NCBI RefSeq assembly: GCF_020400585.1
Contig: NZ_JAINVF010000017.1
Location: 62,001 to 126,000, forward strand
Origin: Streptomyces sp. NK08204
GTDB lineage: Bacteria; Actinomycetota; Actinomycetes; Streptomycetales; Streptomycetaceae
DNA: 64,000 nucleotides
Reading direction: 5' to 3'
Positions 33,274 to 41,868 of the stretch are shown here, in pieces; within the stretch, counting starts at the first letter, position 1; the number at the start of each line of letters is the position of its first letter. The notes beneath the pieces are model-generated. The model searched no databases. It saw only the letters and a list, made by a program, of their open reading frames with translations, and was not told the DNA's origin. The translations under genes and the position numbers were made by a program.

Positions 33274-34452
33274 ATGGTGGCATCCATGGTCACCGCAGCC
33301 CCGTCCCCTGCAGTCCCCCACGGCGTCCGCGCCGCCCGCGTCCGGCACCTCGGCCCCAACTGGTACGCCTCCGTGATGGGCACCGCCGCCGTCGGCACGG
33401 CCGGTGCCGCGCTCCCCGTGTCCGACGGCGTTCCGCGCGGCCTGTTCACGGCGTTCTGGGCGCTGTCGTTCCTGCTGCTCGTGACCCTGGTGGCCGCGCG
33501 CGCCCGGCACTGGGCCCACCACCGCGACCAGGCCCGAGACCACCTCCTCGATCCGGCCATGGCCCCGTTCTACGGCTGTGTGTCCATGGCGCTGCTGGTG
33601 GTGGGCGCCGGCGCCCTCACGCTCGGGCGGGACTGGATCGGCCAGTGGGCGGCCGTCGCCGTCGACACCGTGCTGTTCACGGCCGGTACGGCCGTGGGGC
33701 TCGCCGCGGCCGTCGTCGGGCCGTACCTGATGGCCGTGCACCACCGGGTCGAGGCCGCGCAGGCCACGCCGGTGTGGCTGCTGCCACTGGTCCCGCCCAT
33801 GGTGTCGGCCGCGTGCGGCCCGCTGCTCGTGCCGCACCTGCCGCCCGGCCAGGCACGGGAGACGCTGCTGCTGGCCTGCCTCGCCCTGTTCGGGCTGAGC
33901 CTGCTGGCAGCGCTGCTGATGCTGCCGCTGGTCTTCGCGCGGCTGCTCACCGCAGGCCCGCTGCCCCTCACGCTCACTCCGACGCTCTTCCTGGTGCTCG
34001 GACCGCTCGGGCAGTCCGCCACCGCCGTCGGCCTGATCGCGGACGCCGCCCACGGGGTCGTACCGGCCGCCTACGAGCGCGGGCTCGGCGTCCTCGCCGT
34101 GCTGTACGGGGTGCCCGTGACGGGCTTCGCGCTGCTCTGGCTGGCGTTCTCGAGCGCGCACGTGGTGCGGGCCCGGCGGCAGGGCATGGGGTTCGCGATG
34201 ACCTGGTGGGCGTTCACTTTCCCGCTGGGCACATGTGTCACCGGCACCGCGGCCCTCGCCCGGCACACCCGGCTGGCCTGCTACGACGCGCTGGCCGTCG
34301 GGCTGTACGCGCTACTGGTCGTGGCGTGGGGAGCGGCGGCCCGGGGCACGGTCCGCGGGCTGCTCAGCGGTGCGCTGCTCGCAGGGCCTCGGCCAGCACC
34401 CGCGGCGCCTCGGCCAGGCTCGGACCGTACCAGGTCAGGTGCCGTCCGCTGA
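33274..34452 (+). CDS. TDT family (TehA/SLAC1-like) transporter
   Basis: 392 residues with ten predicted membrane helices. The conserved N-terminal HLGPNWYASVMGTAAVGTAG marks the tellurite-resistance/dicarboxylate transporter family, which includes C4-dicarboxylate exporters and anion channels. An alternative ATG at 33286 would drop four residues. The last about 30 residues (AGPRPAPAAPRPGSDRTRSG) overlap the 3' end of the convergent BtuF-like gene by 89 bases. The neighbouring LysR gene is probably the regulator. Confidence 0.88.
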   Translation: MVASMVTAAPSPAVPHGVRAARVRHLGPNWYASVMGTAAVGTAGAALPVSDGVPRGLFTAFWALSFLLLVTLVAARARHWAHHRDQARDHLLDPAMAPFYGCVSMALLVVGAGALTLGRDWIGQWAAVAVDTVLFTAGTAVGLAAAVVGPYLMAVHHRVEAAQATPVWLLPLVPPMVSAACGPLLVPHLPPGQARETLLLACLALFGLSLLAALLMLPLVFARLLTAGPLPLTLTPTLFLVLGPLGQSATAVGLIADAAHGVVPAAYERGLGVLAVLYGVPVTGFALLWLAFSSAHVVRARRQGMGFAMTWWAFTFPLGTCVTGTAALARHTRLACYDALAVGLYALLVVAWGAAARGTVRGLLSGALLAGPRPAPAAPRPGSDRTRSGAVR

Positions 34453-35083
34453 CCAGTGCGCAGCTCAGTCCGGGGAACGCCTCCGGGCCGTCGCCGGCGG
34501 TGAAGCGGTACGGCTCGTCCGGGAGGACGACGACGTCCGGCGCCGCCGCCCGCAGCTCGGCCAAGGGGATGCGGGGATAGCGGTCGGGATGGCCGGCGTA
34601 CAGGTGGTGCACGCCCAGCCGGGCCAGCATGTCACCGGCGAAGGTGTCCCGGCCGAGCACCATCCAGGGGCGTCGCCACACCGGTACGACCGCCGTGCGC
34701 CGCTCGGCGGGTGCCGGGAGCGCGGACCACACCGCCGCCGCCTCGTCCAGCCAGCGGGGCCGCCCCGGCGCCCCGCACGCGGTCAGTACCCGCTCCAGTT
34801 CGGCGAAGGCCTGCGGCACCTCGCGCACCTCGGTGACCAGCACCGTCAGGCCCGCCGCCCGAAGGGCGTCGAGGTCGGGGCCGCGGTTCTCCTCCTCGTT
34901 GGCGATCACCAGATCGGGCCCGAGCGAGACGATCCGCTGCACGTCCGGGTTCTTCGTGCCGCCGATCCGGGTGACGGCGAGGCCTGCGGGACGGGTGCAC
35001 CAGTCCGTGGCGCCGACGAGCACCCCGGGCAGCGACACGGCGACCGCCTCCGTCAGTGACGGGACGAGGGAGACGACCCGCAC
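34364..35083 (-). CDS. BtuF-like helical-backbone metal receptor protein
   Basis: 239 residues. The sequence starts VRVVSLVPSLTEAVAVSLPG, followed by GVLVGATDWCTRP and LGPDLVIANEEENRGPDLDA, the pattern of class III (cobalamin/siderophore) binding proteins with a single linking helix. There is no signal peptide or lipobox, so it is probably cytoplasmic, as are a number of Streptomyces cobalamin-binding homologues. The GTG start shares one base with the stop of the XRE-cupin gene (TAGTG), so the two are translationally coupled. Ligand unknown. Confidence 0.82.
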   Translation of the reverse strand: MRVVSLVPSLTEAVAVSLPGVLVGATDWCTRPAGLAVTRIGGTKNPDVQRIVSLGPDLVIANEEENRGPDLDALRAAGLTVLVTEVREVPQAFAELERVLTACGAPGRPRWLDEAAAVWSALPAPAERRTAVVPVWRRPWMVLGRDTFAGDMLARLGVHHLYAGHPDRYPRIPLAELRAAAPDVVVLPDEPYRFTAGDGPEAFPGLSCALVSGRHLTWYGPSLAEAPRVLAEALRAAHR

Positions 35084-35655
35084 TAGCGGGACCGGTCCTG
35101 GACGGCCTCGATGTGCTCGGCGACCGCGACCACGATCACCCGGGTGTCCGGGACCGTGGCGCGCCAGCGGTGGCGGACCCCACCGGTGAGGTAGAGGGTG
35201 TCCCCGCGACCGAGGCGGTAGGCACGACCCTCGGCCTCGATCTCCACCGCGCCGTCCGCGACGTACATCAGCTCGTCGTTGCGGTGCTGGAACTCGCGGC
35301 CCGCGTCGTGGTCGCCGGTGAACTCGGAGGCGTGCAGCTGATGGTGGCCGCGGACCAGGGAGCGGGTGCGCGCGGCGAAGTCGCCCTCGGCGGTGGGCTC
35401 GGCGCGCACGACGTCCACGGTGGCCGCGGGGTCGGCGGCGGCGAGGAGCTCCACCGCGGTGGTACGCAGGGCGTCGGCCACCTTCTCCAGGGACGTACGG
35501 CTGGGGCGGGCCCGGTCGTTCTCGACCTGGCTGAGGAACGGCACGGACAGTCCGCTGCGCTCGGCCACCACGGCGAGGGTCAGTTCCAGCGCACGACGGC
35601 GCCGCCGGACGGCCGCGCCCACCCGTACGGGCTGCTGCTCTTTGTGGTCGCCCAT
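35083..35655 (-). CDS. XRE-cupin transcriptional regulator
   Basis: 190 residues. An N-terminal XRE HTH (LTLAVVAERSGLSVPFLSQV then ENDRARPSRTSLEKVADAL) is joined to a C-terminal cupin (ELMYVADGAVEIEAEGRAYR and LGRGDTLYLTGGVRHRWRAT). The ATG at 35655 is preceded by a GAGGGAGGGAG run. Cupin-bearing XRE regulators sense small molecules. The gene is co-transcribed with the BtuF-like gene. Confidence 0.9.
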   Translation of the reverse strand: MGDHKEQQPVRVGAAVRRRRRALELTLAVVAERSGLSVPFLSQVENDRARPSRTSLEKVADALRTTAVELLAAADPAATVDVVRAEPTAEGDFAARTRSLVRGHHQLHASEFTGDHDAGREFQHRNDELMYVADGAVEIEAEGRAYRLGRGDTLYLTGGVRHRWRATVPDTRVIVVAVAEHIEAVQDRSR

Positions 35656-35736
35656 CGCTCCGGCTCCCTCCCTCACTCCTCGTGCCGCCGTCCGGGTGCC
35701 CTTCGCCGGGCACGCCTCTTCCTGTGACTTGTCTGC

Positions 35737-35777
35737 ACCCTACGCATGTTCGTCAAACCGTTACAGGCGCCTGTCAC
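35737..35777 (-). promoter_or_regulatory. promoter and palindrome upstream of the XRE-cupin gene
   Basis: A TAGGGT -10 box (complement of 35737-35742) faces the XRE-cupin gene. A perfect palindrome ACAGGCGCCTGT lies at 35763-35774, where the -35 region should be, extended by flanking GT/AC. It is a good operator candidate, perhaps for autoregulation. Confidence 0.5.
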
Positions 35778-36011
35778 ATCCCTGTCATGCCCAGGGAGCG
35801 AAACGCTCACGATTCACGCCACCGCACCGGCGGTCCGGGCGGAGGGGATGCCCCCTGGTTCAAGGCGCGGGCGGGTGTCCGTGTTCCCGCCGGGCACCAC
35901 CGGGACTCTCTGCGGTTGGCCGGATCCGTGCCGTAGGCGCCCGGTCCTGGCGTCTTCCCGGGCCACCGGGTCACAGGGGTCGGGGAGCGGCCGTTACGGC
36001 ATGATGCGACC
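35778..36011. other. intergenic region before the exonuclease gene
   Basis: No convincing gene is seen. CATGAT just upstream of the GTG at 36012 may be a -10 box for a leaderless exonuclease transcript. Confidence 0.4.
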
Positions 36012-36932
36012 GTGACCGGACGACTCATGCTTCTCGACACCGCCTCGTTGTACTTCCGCGCCTACTTCGGCGTCCCCGACTCCGTGCGGGCACCGGACGG
36101 CTCGCCGGTGAACGCCGTGCGCGGACTGCTGGACTTCATCGACCGGCTGGTGCGGGACCACCGGCCGGCGCGGCTGGTGGCCTGCATGGACGCCGACTGG
36201 CGACCGCAGTGGCGGGTGGACCTCGTCCCCACCTACAAGGCGCACCGGGTCGCCGTGGCGCACGAGGGCGCGCCGGACGAGGAGCAGGTGCCGGACCCGC
36301 TCGTGCCACAGGTGCCGGTCATCGAGGCTGTGCTGGACGCGATCGGCATCGCGCGGGTCGGCGTCGCGGGGTACGAGGCGGACGACGTGATCGGCACGTT
36401 CACGGCGCGCGCCGACGGACCGGTCGACATCGTCACCGGCGACCGCGACCTGTACCAGCTGGTCGACGACGAGCGGGACATCCGCGTGCTGTACCCGCTG
36501 AAGGGGGTCGGCACGCTCCAGCTGACCGACGAGGCGGTTCTGCGCGCGAAGTATGGGGTGGCCGGGCGGGGGTACGCGGATCTGGCGCTGCTGCGCGGGG
36601 ACCCGAGCGACGGGTTGCCCGGCGTGTCCGGGATCGGCGAGAAGACGGCCGCCAAGCTGCTCGCCGAGTTCGGCGATCTGGCCGGGATCATGGCGGCGGT
36701 GGACGATCCGCAGGCCAGGCTCACACCCTCGCAGCGCAAGCGGCTGACGGAGGCACGGCCGTATGTGGCGATCGCGCCGAAGGTGGTGCGGGTGGCCGAC
36801 GACGTGCCGCTGCCGGACGTCGACACCCTGCTGCCGCGCGTCCCGCGCGACCCGGCCGCGCTTGAGGCGCTGGCCGCGCGCTGGGGGCTCGGCGGTTCGC
36901 TGCAGCGGCTGCTGACCACGCTCGGAGAGTAG
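36012..36932 (+). CDS. stand-alone 5'-3' exonuclease (Pol I N-domain-like)
   Basis: 306 residues, the size of the exonuclease domain alone with no polymerase attached. Metal-binding aspartates occur in MLLDTASLYFRAYFG, the ACMDADWRPQWRV segment, GYEADDVIGTFTA and IVTGDRDLYQLVDDERDI. The helix-hairpin-helix is SDGLPGVSGIGEKTAAKLLA. It removes RNA primers or flaps during replication and repair; Streptomyces keep such a paralogue in addition to full-length PolA. The GTG at 36012 was chosen because TACGGCATGATG lies directly upstream and no ribosome site is present. Confidence 0.92.
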   Translation: MTGRLMLLDTASLYFRAYFGVPDSVRAPDGSPVNAVRGLLDFIDRLVRDHRPARLVACMDADWRPQWRVDLVPTYKAHRVAVAHEGAPDEEQVPDPLVPQVPVIEAVLDAIGIARVGVAGYEADDVIGTFTARADGPVDIVTGDRDLYQLVDDERDIRVLYPLKGVGTLQLTDEAVLRAKYGVAGRGYADLALLRGDPSDGLPGVSGIGEKTAAKLLAEFGDLAGIMAAVDDPQARLTPSQRKRLTEARPYVAIAPKVVRVADDVPLPDVDTLLPRVPRDPAALEALAARWGLGGSLQRLLTTLGE

Positions 36933-37010
36933 AGGACGCACCGGAAAACTCCCGGCGGAAAGCGCAGCCTGACGCCGCGGCGAAGCTCCGCGAAGAAGCG
37001 GGATGATAAC

Positions 37011-37024
37011 TTAGGTTAACCTAA
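37011..37024 (+). promoter_or_regulatory. iron box (DmdR1/DtxR-type operator)
   Basis: TTAGGTTAACCTAA is a perfect palindrome in the core of the actinomycete iron box (TTAGGTTAG-CTAACCTAA type). It overlaps a GATAAC -10-like element and lies 22 bases before the start of the siderophore-interacting protein gene. Repression under high iron by a DtxR-family protein is expected. Confidence 0.9.
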
Positions 37025-37046
37025 CCAATGCTGCAGGAGGCCCGCG

Positions 37047-37892
37047 ATGGCAGTGCGTCCGGAACGAAAGCCGCGTAAGACCTATACCGCCCAGGTGGTG
37101 CGTACCGAGCGGCTGACTCCGCACATGCAGCGCGTGGTGCTCGGCGGTGACGGTCTTCGCGGTTTCGCCGCGGACACCTGCACCGACCACTACGTGAAGC
37201 TGCTGTTCGGTCCCGCCGGGGTGACCTACCCCGAGCCCTTCGACCTGGAGCGGATCCGCGCCGAGTTCCCGCGCGAGCAGTGGCCGGTGACACGGACGTA
37301 CACCGTGCGGGCCTGGGACCCCGAACACCTCGAGCTGACCCTGGACTTCGTCGTCCACGGCGACGAGGGCCTGGCCGGGCCGTGGTCCCTGCGGGCCCGG
37401 CCCGGCGAGCCGGTGCGCTTCACGGGCCCCGGGGGCGCCTACGCGCCCGACCCGGCCGCCGACTGGCATCTGCTGGCCGGCGACGAGAGCGCGCTGCCGG
37501 CGATCGCCCGCGCCCTGGAGAGGCTGCCCGAGGGCGCCCGGGTGCACGCCCTGGTGGAGGTGTCCGGGCCCGAGGAGGAGCAGCGGGTCGACTCCGGCGT
37601 GGAGATCGTCTGGGTGCACCGCGGGGACCGGCCGGTCGGCGAGGCGTTGCTGGAGGCCGTCCGGGCGCTCGAGTTCCCCGGGGGCCGGCCGCAGGTGTTC
37701 GTGCACGGCGAGGCGGGCTTCGTGAAGGAACTGCGCCGCATGCTGCGGGTCGAGCTGCGGATCCCGCGCGAGGACCTGTCCATCTCCGGCTACTGGCGGC
37801 TCGGCCACAACGAGGACGGCTGGCAGGCCTCCAAGCGCGAGTGGAACGCCCGCATCGAGGCCGAACAGGAGGGGACCGCGGCAGCCGCGTGA
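37047..37892 (+). CDS. siderophore-interacting protein (NAD(P)H ferric reductase)
   Basis: 281 residues. The FAD-binding R-x-Y-T-V-R motif is in VTRTYTVRAWDPEHLELTLD; the FVVHGDEGLAGPWSLRARPG and DWHLLAGDESALPAIARALE segments are hallmarks of the SIP/ViuB family, and the C-terminal GYWRLGHNEDGWQASKREWN is conserved. It reduces ferric siderophores inside the cell to release Fe(II). CAGGAGG lies before the ATG at 37047. The iron box upstream ties expression to iron starvation. No siderophore cluster is nearby. Confidence 0.95.
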   Translation: MAVRPERKPRKTYTAQVVRTERLTPHMQRVVLGGDGLRGFAADTCTDHYVKLLFGPAGVTYPEPFDLERIRAEFPREQWPVTRTYTVRAWDPEHLELTLDFVVHGDEGLAGPWSLRARPGEPVRFTGPGGAYAPDPAADWHLLAGDESALPAIARALERLPEGARVHALVEVSGPEEEQRVDSGVEIVWVHRGDRPVGEALLEAVRALEFPGGRPQVFVHGEAGFVKELRRMLRVELRIPREDLSISGYWRLGHNEDGWQASKREWNARIEAEQEGTAAAA

Positions 37893-37921
37893 CCTGACGC
37901 CGCCCCGTACCCTTGACCCCG

Positions 37922-38875
37922 ATGAGACGCCGTACGCCGCCCCCGCCCGCCCCACTCCCCCAGCGGAGCGGTGTCGACCCGGTACGGGTGCGGCTGCCGT
38001 ACGACGGCAGGTGGGCCACGGTGCGGCAGCATCTGGTGGAGCGGCTGACGGGGGCCGGGGCCGGGGCCGTCGAGGCACTGTTCGCCCAGGGGCTGGTCGT
38101 GGGCGCCGACGGCCGGGCGGTGGCGGCGGACGCACCGTACGAGCCGGGGATGTTCGTGTGGTTCCACCGCGAGCTGCCCCCGGAGGTGCCGGTGCCGTTC
38201 CCGGTGGAGGTGGTCTACCGGGACGCGCACATCGTCGTGGCCGACAAGCCGCACTTCCTTGCCACCACCCCGCGCGGCAGCCATGTCGCCGAGACCGCGC
38301 TGGCCCGGCTGCGGCACGATCTGGGCCTTCCGACGCTGACCGCCGCGCACCGCCTGGACCGGCTCACCGCCGGGCTCGTGCTGTTCACGGTGCGGCCCGA
38401 GGAGCGCGGCGCGTACCAGACGCTGTTCCGGGACCGGCAGGTCCGCAAGGAGTACGAGGCCGTCGCGCCGTACGACCCCTCGCTCGTCCTGCCCCGGACC
38501 GTGCGCAGCCGCATCGTGAAGGAGCGCGGGGTGCTGACCGCGCGGGAGGTCGCGGGTGAGCCGAACGCGGTGACCACCATCCGACTGGCGGAGTTCCGGG
38601 ACGGGTTGGGCCGCTACCGGCTGGTGCCGCAGACCGGGCAGACCCACCAGCTGCGGGTGCATCTGAACGCGCTCGGCGTGCCCATCCTCGGCGATCCGCT
38701 GTACCCGGAGGTGACCAGACCCGTGCCGGCCGGCGACTTCCGGCGTCCGCTGCAACTGCTCGCTCGGAGACTGGAGTTCACCGACCCGGTCACGGGGGTG
38801 GAGCATGCCTTCGTCAGCGGGCGCACGCTCCGGGCGTGGTCCTCGTACACCGAGTGGGCCGGGCGGCAGCCGTAG
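37922..38875 (+). CDS. RluA family pseudouridine synthase
   Basis: 317 residues. The catalytic motif HRLDRLTAGLVLFTV holds the active Asp; YRLVPQTGQTHQLRVHLNAL and GVPILGDPLYP complete the RluA signatures. An N-terminal S4-like segment (TVRQHLVERLTGAGAGAVEA) may contact RNA. The ATG at 37922 follows TACCCT by eight bases, without a Shine-Dalgarno, suggesting a leaderless message; a TTG nine bases upstream is less likely. It isomerises uridine in rRNA or tRNA; target unknown. Confidence 0.92.
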   Translation: MRRRTPPPPAPLPQRSGVDPVRVRLPYDGRWATVRQHLVERLTGAGAGAVEALFAQGLVVGADGRAVAADAPYEPGMFVWFHRELPPEVPVPFPVEVVYRDAHIVVADKPHFLATTPRGSHVAETALARLRHDLGLPTLTAAHRLDRLTAGLVLFTVRPEERGAYQTLFRDRQVRKEYEAVAPYDPSLVLPRTVRSRIVKERGVLTAREVAGEPNAVTTIRLAEFRDGLGRYRLVPQTGQTHQLRVHLNALGVPILGDPLYPEVTRPVPAGDFRRPLQLLARRLEFTDPVTGVEHAFVSGRTLRAWSSYTEWAGRQP

Positions 38876-38886
38876 GACCACGTCCG

Positions 38887-40398
38887 TCACTCCCCGCGCC
38901 ACCAGTGCAGCAGGCGCTGCCACGGGCCGATGCGGCGGGACGGCTCCGCGGGGACGGGCACGGACACGGGCACGGACTCCGACTCCGACTCCGCGGGCAG
39001 GGGGGCGGGTTCCGGCCGCGGCGGGGCGGCCGGAACCGGTGCGGGACGCTGGGTGCCGATCTGCCAGGGGGTCCGCTGCGCCGGGACCGGGACGGGGCTG
39101 GGCGAGAGCGTCACGTCCTGTTGCGGCTTCGGCTCGAAGCACACCGGGAGCGCGACAAGGTGCCGCGAGGCGATGGAGGACCGCCAGCGCAGGTCCTCCT
39201 CGGGACAGTCGAGCCGGACGTCCGGCAGCCGCATGAGCAGCGCGTCGACGCCGACGTCGGCGATGGCGCGGCCGATGTCCTGGCCGGGGCACTCGTGCGG
39301 GCCGCCGCCGAAGGCCAGGTGCGCGCGGTTGCCCTTCATGTGCGCGGACAGGTCGGGCCGCACCCGTGGGTCGACATTGCCGGGAGCGGGCGCGAACAGC
39401 AGCCCGTCCCCCCTGCGGATGCGCCAGCCGCCCAGTTCCGTGTCCTGCTTGGCGAAGTAGCCGAGGACCGTGCTGAACGGCGGCTCGTCCCACAGGGACT
39501 GCTCGATCGCCTCCGGTACGGTCATCTGGCCGCCGCTGAGCCGGGCGCGGAAGCCCGGCTCGGTGAGGACCATGCGCAGCGCGTTGGCGAGGAGGTTCGC
39601 GGTGGCCTCGTAGGCGGCGAAGAGCACGAGCCGCAGGTGCTCCCTGATCTCGTCGTCGGTGAGCGTCACCGGGTGCATGACGAGACGGCTGGTGAAGTCG
39701 TCCCCCGGCCGGGCCCGGCGGCGGATGGTGAGCCGGCTCAGCGCGTCCATCACATAGGCATGGCTCTGGATGGCGGTCTCGGTGCCCTTCAGCGCGTCGC
39801 GGGCGGCCTGCACCATCCGGTCGTTGTACTCCTCGGGCATGCCGAGCACCTCGCACAGCACCGCCATCGGCAGATGCTCGGCGAACTGGGAGACCAGGTC
39901 GGCCCGTCCCCGCTCGCAGAAGCCGTTGACCAGCTCCTGGGTGTAGCGGCCGATGTCACGGCGGACGCTGCGGTGGTCGATGGTCGACATGGCGCCGGTG
40001 ACCGCCGCGCGCAGCCTCTGGTGCTCGTCTCCCTCGGCGTGCGAACAGATGGGCTGCCAGGCGATGTGCGGCATGAGCGGGTGGTCGGGCTTGACCATGC
40101 CCTCCCGCAGCGGCGACCAGATGCGGCTGTCGCGGGTGTACTGCGAGGGGCTGCGTACCAGGTGCAGGTTCTCGGCGTGCCCGAGGACCACCCACATCGG
40201 TACGTCGTCATGGAGCAGTACGGGTGCCACGGGGCCGTACTGCTCGCGCAGCCGCTCGTAGAGGTCGCCGAGATCGTCCGCGTCGAGGCCGTAGAGCCGG
40301 TGCAGTCCCCCGGGGCCGGGTCCGTGCGCCGGACAGGTGGAGAGCGGGGCCGGCGAGGGGTCGTGCGTGCCGGTCGGAGATGAGGGTTCAGGCGTCAC
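38887..40398 (-). CDS. cvnE9: conservon cytochrome P450 (CYP157-type, EXXR-less)
   Basis: 503 residues. The heme ligand is Cys370 in LAFGGGPHECPGQDIGRAIA, and the I-helix reads VLFAAYEATANLLANAL. The K-helix, where nearly all P450s have E-x-x-R, reads EQSLW (299-303), the substitution described for the Streptomyces CYP157 family. A Pro-rich linker (about 420-485) and a C-terminal amphipathic RIGPWQRLLHWWRGE follow the P450 core. Position matches rarE, last gene of the S. coelicolor cvn9/rar conservon. Its role is regulatory or in a GPCR-like membrane complex; substrate unknown. It follows cvnD9 by 51 bases. Confidence 0.9.
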   Translation of the reverse strand: MTPEPSSPTGTHDPSPAPLSTCPAHGPGPGGLHRLYGLDADDLGDLYERLREQYGPVAPVLLHDDVPMWVVLGHAENLHLVRSPSQYTRDSRIWSPLREGMVKPDHPLMPHIAWQPICSHAEGDEHQRLRAAVTGAMSTIDHRSVRRDIGRYTQELVNGFCERGRADLVSQFAEHLPMAVLCEVLGMPEEYNDRMVQAARDALKGTETAIQSHAYVMDALSRLTIRRRARPGDDFTSRLVMHPVTLTDDEIREHLRLVLFAAYEATANLLANALRMVLTEPGFRARLSGGQMTVPEAIEQSLWDEPPFSTVLGYFAKQDTELGGWRIRRGDGLLFAPAPGNVDPRVRPDLSAHMKGNRAHLAFGGGPHECPGQDIGRAIADVGVDALLMRLPDVRLDCPEEDLRWRSSIASRHLVALPVCFEPKPQQDVTLSPSPVPVPAQRTPWQIGTQRPAPVPAAPPRPEPAPLPAESESESVPVSVPVPAEPSRRIGPWQRLLHWWRGE

Positions 40399-40449
40399 AG
40401 TGGTCGCTCCGGGACGGAAAGGACGTGCGGTGGGTCGGTGGGCTGCGGG

Positions 40450-41070
40450 TCAGACGAGGGCGCCGCTCACGGCGAGCGAGTGCAGGAAGCGCATCAGGGT
40501 CATCAGCACGTCCTTGCTCGAGACCCGGCGGCGCGCGTCGCACTCGACGATCGGGATCTCCGGGGCGAGGTCCAGCGCGGTGCGCAGTTCCTCGACGGGG
40601 TGACGGGGCGCGTCCGGGAAGGCGTTGACGGCGACGACGAAGGGCACGCCGCGTTCCTCCAGGCGTCCCATGACGTCGAAGCTGACCTCCAGGCGCCGGG
40701 TGTCCACCAGGACCACCGCGCCGAGCGCCCCTTCGAACAGGCCGTTCCACAGGAACCAGAAGCGTTCCTGGCCGGGGGTGCCGAAGAGGTAGAGCACCAG
40801 CTCGTCGGTGATGCTGATGCGGCCGAAGTCCATGGCGACGGTGGTGGCCGTCTTGGACTCGGAGCCGTAGTCGTCGTCGACGCCGATGCCGGCCTGGGTC
40901 ATGGTCTCCTCGGTGGTCAGCGGTCTGATCTCGCTGACGGAACCGACCATGGTGGTCTTGCCGACGCCGAAGCCGCCCACGATCACGATCTTCACCGCGG
41001 CCTGGGCCGAGTGCGGGAGATGGTCCTCGGTGCGCGGGCCGGGGATCGTCTCAGAGCCTTTGGAGTCCAT
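40450..41070 (-). CDS. cvnD9: conservon small GTPase CvnD/RarD
   Basis: 206 residues. The Walker A is GGFGVGKTTM (near residue 32-40), and the G3-like segment LFGTPGQERFWFLW lacks the usual leading Asp. NAF and ECDARRR correspond to weak G4/G5 motifs. Conservon GTPases resemble MglA-type Ras-like proteins and associate with the CvnA-B-C complex at the membrane. It overlaps cvnC9 by 20 bases. In S. coelicolor, loss of the equivalent rarABCD genes causes premature development. Confidence 0.95.
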   Translation of the reverse strand: MDSKGSETIPGPRTEDHLPHSAQAAVKIVIVGGFGVGKTTMVGSVSEIRPLTTEETMTQAGIGVDDDYGSESKTATTVAMDFGRISITDELVLYLFGTPGQERFWFLWNGLFEGALGAVVLVDTRRLEVSFDVMGRLEERGVPFVVAVNAFPDAPRHPVEELRTALDLAPEIPIVECDARRRVSSKDVLMTLMRFLHSLAVSGALV

Positions 41071-41467
41071 GCATCACCGCTTCGAGGAGTGAACGGTCAG
41101 GGAGCGCCTGGCGGACGATCGGGGCGCGCGCCTGCACCAGCCCGGCCGTGATCAGCTCGGTGATCAGTACGGTCATCGTGCTGAACGGCAGATTGAGGTA
41201 GGCCGAGAGTTCGGCCACGGACAGGGGGGCGTGGCAGAGCCGGAGCAGCGCGGCCTGCTCGGGGGTGGCGGACGGTGGCGGCGCGGAACGCGCCACGATC
41301 AAGGTCACCAGGTCGAGTTCGGCGCGTGGGCCGTCGGCGGCTCCGGTGATGATGAACAGCCGTTCTGGGTTCTTGGTCCGGCCCTCGCCGCCCGACTGTC
41401 CGGCAGGCGGGGGCGGCGGAGGCGGCAGGGGCTCGGGGTGGCGCCGTCTGCGTCGCGGAGGAGTCAT
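41051..41467 (-). CDS. cvnC9: conservon DUF742 protein CvnC
   Basis: 138 residues. A basic, Pro-rich N-terminus is followed by the DUF742 winged-helix-like domain: NPERLFIITGAADGPRAELD, LSVAELSAYLNLPFSTMTVL and ITELITAGLVQARAP. CvnC is thought to link the sensor kinase and the GTPase. The start at 41467 overlaps cvnB9 by four bases and its end overlaps cvnD9 by 20. Confidence 0.94.
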   Translation of the reverse strand: MTPPRRRRRHPEPLPPPPPPPAGQSGGEGRTKNPERLFIITGAADGPRAELDLVTLIVARSAPPPSATPEQAALLRLCHAPLSVAELSAYLNLPFSTMTVLITELITAGLVQARAPIVRQALPDRSLLEAVMHGLQRL

Positions 41468-41868
41468 ACGGTCTGCCCGTTGTGCCGGGGCGGACTGGTG
41501 AGGTGGGCGCCGATCCGGACGACGAGGTCACGCATCATGCCGCTCATCCGGCCTGGTTCGCAGGTGACGTCGGCGAGCACGGCGAGGTAGGCGTTGTCGC
41601 CGGCGTTCATGAGGTAGAAGTAGCCGCCCTCGATCTCGATGACGACGAGCTTCATGTCGCCGGCGCCCTTGATCTCCTGGATGATGGCGGCGGCGAGGCT
41701 CTGGACACCCGCGCAGGCGGCGGCCACCCGGTCCGCGGCGTCCGGCTCGCCGCCGTAGCGGGCGATGCGCAGTCCGTCGGCGGAGAGGACCACGATCATC
41801 TGGATGCCCGGTACGCCGTCGTTGAGCTGCTTGAGCATCCAGTCGAAGTTGCCTTGCTGCTGGATCAC
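41464..41868 (-). CDS. cvnB9: conservon roadblock/LC7 protein CvnB
   Basis: 134 residues from the GTG at 41868, which overlaps the cvnA9 stop as GTGA. It has the roadblock fold (NFDWMLKQLNDGVPGIQMIV then VLSADGLRIARYGG, AAAIIQEIKGAGDMKLVVIE), as in MglB-type GTPase-activating partners. It probably regulates the CvnD9 GTPase. Confidence 0.95.
   Translation of the reverse strand: MIQQQGNFDWMLKQLNDGVPGIQMIVVLSADGLRIARYGGEPDAADRVAAACAGVQSLAAAIIQEIKGAGDMKLVVIEIEGGYFYLMNAGDNAYLAVLADVTCEPGRMSGMMRDLVVRIGAHLTSPPRHNGQTV

Noticed and set aside
35746-36015. Possible 89-residue gene upstream of the exonuclease
   Set aside because: No ribosome site, no hydrophobic or domain pattern, and overlap with the exonuclease start and promoter elements.
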